Source: Umbilicaria muhlenbergii
Lineage: Eukaryota > Ascomycota > Lecanoromycetes > Umbilicariales > Umbilicariaceae
Direction: 5' to 3'
Length of the DNA: 64,000 nucleotides
Assembly (NCBI GenBank): GCA_000611775.1
Contig: KK106981.1
Span: forward strand, 7,214,312 to 7,278,311
Below, piece after piece: positions 57,288-64,000 of this stretch; the first letter of the stretch is position 1; each line of letters begins with the position of its first letter. Both the position numbers and the translations under genes were made by a program. The notes beneath the pieces were generated by a model. The model had not been told where the DNA came from, did not search any database, and saw only the letters and a list, made by a program, of their open reading frames with translations.

Positions 57288-59229
57288 CTATGATTCGGCG
57301 AGGAGGCGATACATGTTGTTGGATTTCTTAGGTGGCTCCTTAGAAACCGGCGGGATCGCTTTGGATTCTGAAATCTGTCTCTTTTTGCGCCTTTTGCTGG
57401 GGATCTCCGTGAAGTCGGGTGGAACTGACTCCGTGGTGCTGCTGCCTTCCGCATTGTCTGCGTCTATTTCAGACTCTTCGGCCCTGCCCTCGCCAAGTAA
57501 CCTGAATACGGTGTCCAGGAGCCCCCCAATCTCCAAGTCCGGTGATCTCTCCCAGGTGACTTCCAACCGAGAAGGTACAAGTCTTTCTATCGGCTCCAAG
57601 TCCTCCAAGATCATATCAAGGTTCGTTAGCAGCGGCGGGGTATCTGCCCGGACGAACGCCTTCACATATTTCAATATCTGTTTTAGCATCCTCAACGAGT
57701 ACAAAGCCGCCTGCAGTTGTGCCGAAAGATGTATCTCCATCCACGTCAGGGTCTTGCCAACGGCGCCCGTAAGTAGTCTTGACAAAGCATTTTGAGCTGG
57801 TCGAGGCTTGTCGTCGTCTACATACCATTGGCAAACCATGTATACCGCATATGCCACGAAGAAGTAATGGGAAAGCGTGAGTTCCAACCCTTTCCGCAAT
57901 CGTGAGAAGCTCTCGATGAGATCATCCGCAAAGGCTAGGCACCGTTCCTTGGTAAGAAAGGCGACCTCTTGTGACGCCATTCTAAGACCTCTCCGTCCGT
58001 ATTCTGCCACACGTTGCACTTTGGTCGCCCCCGTTGTGGGGAACAGAAGAAGAGAATAAGCAAAGCAGCGCAGCGAGCAAGAGACACCCCAGGCAGATGA
58101 TCTCGAGGGATCATCGATCAAGAATGGGAGGTACATGTTGATCTGAGGCTCGGTTTTTGCTGCAAACTGCAAGACGAGTTCTGACACTCGCGGATCCAAC
58201 CACTGTTCAGATAGATTGACGGGCGGACACGTCGGCATCGACGTCCTCGAAAGACCGGCATCTAGACTTTTAGAAGCATACTCCTCCAAGAAGTCGTCGT
58301 AGTGGGAATCCCTAATCCCTATCGGCTTATATCCCCTAGCCCTCCGCAAAGCCTCTTGAAACGACGCCGCCGGGTCTTTCTTAATCTCAAACGCCAGTCT
58401 TCGTAAATTATCCAGGGCCAGGCGTTTGGCAATCTCACCTGGCCTGCAAATCAAGACATGAATAGACGCACGATCCGCCGTGCTCTTCCGCAGCTCGAGT
58501 TGGTTAAAAAATGCAACAGCGCCGTTGGGGCCAATGTCATGTACCAACATGTCCGAATCGCTCGTCAATATAATCCCACCATTCTCGCGGGCAGCAGCAG
58601 CACAGTAGACGTCAGCTTCTGCCGGCACAATCTGTATCATAGGGGCATAGTAGTGGCTGAAAGTCAAGGCCTCAATGACGGCAGGTACAAGGAACGGAGC
58701 TGCCGGTAGTCCCTTGAAAGAAGATGGCACCGGCCTGCTTGAATCGAGTACATGGGCGGGCTCAATAAACAGAGGCTTTGGAGGGTCCGAAAGCCCCTTT
58801 AGACCGTTTGTGTGAATTGAGTGAAAGACCACCAGTTGCTTCAAGTAGCCCTCTAGCCGTGATAATCGAACAGCCCGCTTCTGCGGCGGGAGGAAACCAT
58901 CAAAGCAGATGTAGTCACTGGAGATATTCAGTAAGAAACAGGTTTCGTAAAAGTAGCAATTCCAATGTTCACATCACCACATTATGTTCTCTCAGCGCAT
59001 CCAGAAAAACAAGAGTCCCCCGTCCGAGTTCCTCATACGAAGGGGTGGCATCCAATGGATTGAGCGAGGCGGGCTTGCAGGCTAATAATCGGTAGTAGAT
59101 ATGGTATGCCAGACTCGGCCCATCAATGATGACTCTCGACGTATCATGCGATTCATGTTCGTGGCGAGTGCCTAGCTTGGCTAAGGCCGCATATGGTTGC
59201 AGTTTAGCAGTGAGGCCTAGGATACCCAT
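57288..59229 (-). CDS. Asteroid-type XPG/FEN1-fold protein
   Basis: Exons 59229-58973 and 58917-57288 join in frame to 628 residues. The N-terminus MGILGLTAKLQPYA with VIIDGPSLAYHIYY is the XPG N-domain opening. YICFDGFLPPQKRAVRLSRL follows across the intron, and the XPG-I part has IQIVPAEADVYCAAAARENG and IILTSDSDMLVHD, with acidic residues of the nuclease site (Glu/Asp in PAEAD and SDSD). This pattern fits the Asteroid family rather than the repair nucleases Rad2, Fen1 or Exo1. The C-terminal half is helical and unrecognised, ending in a basic stretch KRRKKRQ, a possible nuclear signal. Nuclease activity is inferred from retained acidic residues only. Confidence 0.85.
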
Positions 59230-59957
59230 TTGGTGATCTTCAACTCTTTCGACTTCCCACGCAAGCTACAAGCCTTTCTTGTGTGGTGGTGGTAAGAAAA
59301 AGGGCGGGCTGGCTCTGCAATCACATGCGTGCCATGCAAGGCCCCCCCTTCATCTCGATCGCTTGTTCAACATGTGGACAGAACGAGTGGCAGTCAGGAA
59401 AGTCCTCAGGTGGGGATCCCCTCAATTATCCACAATCATGTCAGATCTTGTCGAAGAGTTTTCAAACATATAGACGATAGAAGACGACGATCTACAGCAT
59501 TCAACCCAAGGATTTCGATATATCGCTTTCGTTGTATTATCGTCAAGATGATCTAATATTGGACACAGCCATTTCATTAGCAGTACAAGATGAGAAGAAG
59601 ATCTGTTATGCTTCATATCACTTCAGTCTTTTCTGCCGTGTCCAGCTTATCTCTGCCATCTGAATCTGTCCACAATTGAGGTCGTATTTTTCTACTCCAG
59701 CCAGTGAACTTCTGCAAAGCTTCATTCACTCCATACGCTGTACATGCACCGCTACTCCATAGACGGCATCTTCTCCCACACGATGGTCGGCACGGCAGGA
59801 CGTCAACGCCTCAGATCATTCACCAATTACGGTAGAACACATCTCACTGTTCCTCCTCCAACTCCTCCCTGTTACAACCCATCGAATCAGCACCTCAACC
59901 TTCAGATTATCTGGAAACCACTCGCGGAACACTCAAGCATACCCACCTCACCCAACC
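59230..59957. other. Divergent promoter region
   Basis: The Asteroid-type gene (minus) and the pRiA4b-like gene (plus) diverge here. No coding frame or repeat is supported. Confidence 0.45.
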
Positions 59958-60938
59958 ATGTCCAGCTCACCACCCAGCTCCAGCTCCAGCTCCAGCTCCA
60001 GCTCCGGCTCCGAAGCTTCCACCTCATCACCGACCTTGGGTCCCTCTGACTCCCCGGACCCGTCCACCGCCCCAGATCCCTTTAATGCCCCAGACCCGTC
60101 CACAGACCCCGACCCCTTCACGGGCCTCGACCTCGACCTCGATCTCTCCGACCCTCCTTCCCCCTCCACCACCCTCTCCCCCTCCCCCTCACCCTCGCCC
60201 CCACCACCCACCCCCCCTCCGGCCCCAGCCTACAACTACATCCTCCGCATCACCCTCTCCCCGCCTCTAATAAAAAACCCCCCCATCTCCCGAACCCTCT
60301 CTCTCCCCGCTTCGACCCCCTTCCCAACTTTCCACCGCGCCATCCAGCTATCCTTCGGCTGGGCCTTCCTCCACCCCTACAGTTTCGAAATCGGCGACAC
60401 AAACCCCGACCCCCACGCCCCCGCCCGCTGGCCTATACTCCGCCTCCTTGCGCCGGCCCGTTACGACAGGAAACTCTACGGGCGACCCGAAGAAGGGACG
60501 TGCTACGCAAGCGAGGTGTGCCTGTTCGAAATCTACGAAGACGACATCCTCAGCCACGAGACGGTGTATTACGACTACGACCCCCACTCCCGCTGGTCAC
60601 ACACGATCACGCTCCTCGGTTGCGAACCGCTCAACGAGACCATTCGCTGTATCACCGGCTCAGGGCATCCGGCAGGGGAGAATGGGCACGGGCCGGTGGT
60701 GTGGGAGTATGTGAAGCGGGCGTATCGGAAGCGGGATGTTGGGTTGAAGTGGGGAATGCAGGGGTTTGAGTTGACGGAGGAGGAGGAGAAGTGGATGAGG
60801 TGGTATGAGAGTTATTGCGAGACTGGGGATAAGGAGGGGTTGGGGGGTGGGAGGGAGTGGGTGTGGGATCGGGGGTATGTGAATCGGGTGTTGGCAGGGC
60901 TGCCGGGGGAGGTGGATAGGGAGGGGAGGTTTTGGTAA
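59958..60938 (+). CDS. pRiA4b ORF-3-like domain protein
   Basis: A single-exon frame of 326 residues. The first 90 or so residues are low-complexity Ser/Pro/Asp repeats (SDPDPST-type). The rest matches the pRiA4b ORF-3-like fold: YNYILRITLSPPL, HRAIQLSFGWAFLHPYSFEI, SHTITLLGCEPLNETIRCIT and GSGHPAGENGHGPVVWEYVK. The fold was named from a bacterial Ri-plasmid gene and is also found in fungi; its activity is unknown. Codon endings are nearly all C up to about 60640 and nearly all G afterwards, one of the sharpest switches in the window. A short GCTCCA repeat encodes the N-terminal Ser run near 59975-60005. Confidence 0.82.
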   Translation: MSSSPPSSSSSSSSSSGSEASTSSPTLGPSDSPDPSTAPDPFNAPDPSTDPDPFTGLDLDLDLSDPPSPSTTLSPSPSPSPPPPTPPPAPAYNYILRITLSPPLIKNPPISRTLSLPASTPFPTFHRAIQLSFGWAFLHPYSFEIGDTNPDPHAPARWPILRLLAPARYDRKLYGRPEEGTCYASEVCLFEIYEDDILSHETVYYDYDPHSRWSHTITLLGCEPLNETIRCITGSGHPAGENGHGPVVWEYVKRAYRKRDVGLKWGMQGFELTEEEEKWMRWYESYCETGDKEGLGGGREWVWDRGYVNRVLAGLPGEVDREGRFW

Positions 60939-61348
60939 GGGGGAGGTTGGATGGGGAGGTTGGGAGAGGAGAAGTTGGGTGGGGGAGGGGATGGTGTTAA
61001 GGTGGAGGGGAGCAGGGGTGATGGAGGGGTTTCGGTAGGGGCTTAGGGAAGCTTGGAGGAAGTCAATTGTGGGCTTGCTGCGGTGAAAATAGTTCGCGGG
61101 CGAGCCTGACAAGCTTCATGCACAAGGGATATAATACCATGGTGGGATGAAAGATGCCTCCAGAGGCTTGGATTTGGAACATCTAATCTAGATATAATGG
61201 TGTGAAATCGGACTCCCAATAACATGCCGTAAATCAAACTGCCTCCATCTAGTGGGTATCACCTCAACAGCTTTGTACAGTCCTCTAATGTCTATGTACA
61301 ATCCCGGAGTGCTTCACCACTATCTACACTATGCCATTCTTCCGCCGT
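60939..61348. other. Spacer between convergent genes
   Basis: The pRiA4b-like gene and the VIP1-like gene converge here. The first 100 bp remain very G-rich, continuing the composition of the upstream gene's 3' half beyond its stop codon. Confidence 0.5.
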
Positions 61349-64000
61349 TCAGTCGTATCCATCACCTTTGCTCGCATCGCTCGCATGTCTCTCGCTCAGA
61401 TTCACCGCCAAGAAACTCTTCGGTAACTTCACCCTTGAATCGACGTCAGCATATACCTTAACCACCAGAAAGACACACTTACGTCGTAAATTTCCCCCTC
61501 AACGTTCCAATGACCTCCTTCCAGTCCATATGAGCTGTCAGGCTTCTCTTCGGCGCACATCCGATGCTGTGCTTACTATCGAGCTGCACGTCCAACGGAT
61601 CGAACGTATGACATCCTGGCGTGATGGTGATTTTAATACTATACGTAAACGTATCCGCGTCCTTATCCTCGCTCTCATACAACTCAAAGCATATCTGGGA
61701 TAGATAGTCCAGCTCCGGGATAGCGTTCCTTTCAATTTTCGTACTGATGCCGCCCTCGAGTATGCAATTCAGCAAAGTGTAGATGTGTGACTCCTTGGTG
61801 AAGTAAATGAAGCTCTTGGCGTCCTCGGAAGCCTGCACTTCTTCAAGGTCTTTGACTATTTCCTTGAGAAGAGGGAGTGAGGTTAGGAGGCCGATTTCGA
61901 GTTTCTCACTGTCTTCGATACCGTATTCTTGTGGACCGACAAAGTCGAAGAGCACCTTGGCGAGTTTGTACAGTTCGCGCAGTTTGGAAAGGCGCGCGTC
62001 CTGTTTGGCCTTTGTCTGCCCGCTGCCCATGTAGAGTTTGAAGTAGGATTCTTGCGACTCGTCATGCGTGCTAGACTGGGAATTAGGGTTTGAACCTCGG
62101 CGGAGACCCATGCGCTGGGCAAAATTCTTCTTCTCGACGGTTTTCTCGAGACCCGAGCTGTCTTTTCGGTCGGCCTTGTTGATGGGAGCTGAAGGCTCTT
62201 CAATATTGCCCTCATCGTATGGCTTCGATTCAGTCTTTGCAAGCTCTTCGAGTATGCTGGAACTCGGCGTGAAGACCCACTCGAGAAACTGTCGATTGTG
62301 GAGCGCGTCGAACTTCATAGTATCGTAGAGTTCCGAGATCTTGCTTGGATCGATCTTCTCGGAGTCACAGAACTCACTGAACAACTTTTCCCACCGCTCT
62401 CTAAACAACTCAGCGTCTTCACCACAGCACCACCTGGCCTGGATAGAAGAGACCGCCTGTGCTTGAGACAGTGCAGCTCCACCGGGCGAAGCAGGAGTTG
62501 GCTCGCCTGATTTGTTCAAGGCCGTCAACGATGCAGCAGCAGGGCCATACAATTTGTTGTAGTTGTGCCTCATTACTCTCCGGTGAAATCTCATAAGCTC
62601 CGCTACCTTTCGTACAACTATTGATGGTTCCGGTGTGTTCTCGGGCCAAGCAAATTGAGGTGGAGCCTGATGTCCTTCCCTCAGTAACAGCTTGAGTTTC
62701 TTCTTAACCTTGTCCATTACATCTTTTGCCGCATTGGAGTCGTCTAGGAGGTCTTTCCTCACAGATATAAAATCCTCAGGAATATCTTTTTCGTCCAAGA
62801 AGGAAGCAGCCCAGATTTGTGCTGGTCTGCATTAGCAATGACCCTTGTGGAAAAGGAGGCTCTTCAGACGTACCGCTCGTGCTTACTCTCTTTTCCGAAC
62901 TTGTAAAAACCCTTACATCCTCCAACACTTCGCGGTTCATTAATAGGAGATCATTTCGCATATTGTCGCCAAGATCCTGGGCCTGGTAGCGGGCGGAATG
63001 GGTAGGCTCTCCGCCCCACTTGATAATCAGCTGTAGTTTGTCGAGCACCAGATCCCCATCTGCTGCGGAGAAACGAGATAAGCTCAAACCAGCCAAGGAG
63101 TCGCTCCTGGATTGGGTTCTCGAGAGTGTTAGAGACTCGTTCTCGGAACCGTTTGATCTCGAGGTCGGATCTAGCATTCCTTGTTCGCTGACCCTTCTGC
63201 TCGCAAGCTCCTCGGATTTTCTCTTGCGGAACATAGGCTTAATCTGGACTTTAGTACCGGCCCAGGCCCCTTTCATCGCCAGAGACGTCTTGAGAAGCTT
63301 CAGTTTTTCCGGATCCTCTACGCCTTCCTTCAGAGCAACCTTGACGGCATTCTCAACGCTACTCAATGCTGCCTCTCCTTTCAGCAACACCTCTTCTTGG
63401 TGGCCTTTGAGAAGATCCACAAAAGGTTGAGTATGGAAAGTGAACTTGAATTTTTGTTTCGGGGTACGGTCAGCATGTCTGATCACGGCAACCATGCCTT
63501 TTAGCTTCCAGGAATGTTTTGACGCAGGCATGGGGACAGATGCCGGAGGTGTTTCATCTGCCGGTGCTGATGACTGTGTATCCACTGAAGTGCCAGTTGG
63601 TGGCAACAGATCAATGCTGTTGGTAGGCACGATCGGGAGGTGGCTGTTTTCGACACTCGACGGCGATGTTAGGGGCGTTGTTGACGTTGATATGTCCGAA
63701 GTGGCCGTACTATATGGGCGGTGGCTGGTATGGTGATTGCCCGTCAATCTGGACATACTTGGGGACTTCATGATTGCACCCATTACCGAACAGTGAGAGC
63801 TTGTATTCTTTCGGTGCGGTAGGGCCTGGTCCAGATTACTCTCCAGATTAATCTCCGCCGCTGGCAATTGCCCATCCTGCGCCTGCTTTTCCATGATAAA
63901 CATATCCCTGAGGATGCTGGCACATTTGTCGTAGTATTCATTGTTGTCTTTCACAAAACTCCAACCGTTGACATCGATCACATAGCTTTTGGTGCCAACG
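61349..64000 (-). CDS. VIP1: Inositol hexakisphosphate/diphosphoinositol kinase-phosphatase (VIP1/Asp1/PPIP5K), 5' part beyond window
   Basis: Visible exons 64000-62874, 62821-61483 and 61433-61349 join in frame; about 849 residues are seen. The first residues, [20 protein letters not shown], are the end of the ATP-grasp kinase domain, which lies mostly off the edge. A Ser/Thr-rich linker follows, then the histidine-phosphatase domain: [19 protein letters not shown] (catalytic RHADRTP), [40 protein letters not shown] across an intron, and [15 protein letters not shown] near the end. The C-terminus is [14 protein letters not shown] plus a short tail. The enzyme makes and removes the 1-pyrophosphate on inositol phosphates, tuning phosphate signalling, cell shape and microtubule dynamics (known from yeast Vip1 and Asp1). 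The domain's key residues are present. Confidence 0.95.

Noticed and set aside
1-64000. CRISPR arrays, bacterial operons or prophage
   Set aside because: The window is plainly eukaryotic with spliced genes; no regularly spaced repeats of that type exist.

Overview
The window comes from a filamentous ascomycete (Pezizomycotina, most likely a dothideomycete-type mould). The genes have one to six short GT-AG introns of about 47-125 bp with CTRAY-like branch sites. The proteins are typical of such fungi: a laccase-like oxidase, MFS and APC transporters, small secreted proteins and a VIP1/Asp1 kinase. Two runs of N (22445-22753 and 49036-49547) show it is a draft assembly.

Layout. 1-9.2 kb is gene-poor and repeat-bearing: a MITE-like element with 53-bp inverted ends (1158-1890), an unrecognised membrane-anchored protein gene, an acidic two-repeat gene, a decayed secreted-protein gene and a pogo-type element with TA target duplication and an internal minisatellite (8003-9199). 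10.4-24.1 kb is a housekeeping-like block: a UBC-domain protein, a GABA/choline-type permease, a nuclear-type basic protein, a cyclase-family enzyme, an HD-domain protein (interrupted by a gap) and a secreted PEBP. 24.1-28.3 kb appears empty. 28.3-39.2 kb holds a small secreted protein and its decayed copy, a monocarboxylate-type MFS transporter, a multicopper oxidase and a DHA2 drug-efflux MFS transporter. 39.3-42.2 kb is a decayed repetitive element with an inverted relic copy of part of itself. 43.3-64 kb is a second block: a secreted protein (intact paralogue of the decayed gene at 7 kb), a glycine-zipper protein, a ketopantoate reductase, an inositol monophosphatase (interrupted by a gap), a Rog1/Lpl1-like lipase, a DAGK/LCB-kinase-like protein, a single-pass membrane protein, an Asteroid-type XPG protein, a pRiA4b ORF-3-like protein and the 3' part of the VIP1/Asp1 kinase-phosphatase, which runs off the right edge.

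The most unusual signal is not a gene. At least eight genes on both strands share the same internal asymmetry: codons in the 5' half end mostly in C, and codons in the 3' half end mostly in G, with an abrupt switch. The two halves are therefore C-rich and G-rich on the same strand and partly complementary. Both assembly gaps lie at such switch points. Exon joins below were worked out by hand from splice signals and reading-frame arithmetic; in every model with explicit joins the frame closes, except where noted.
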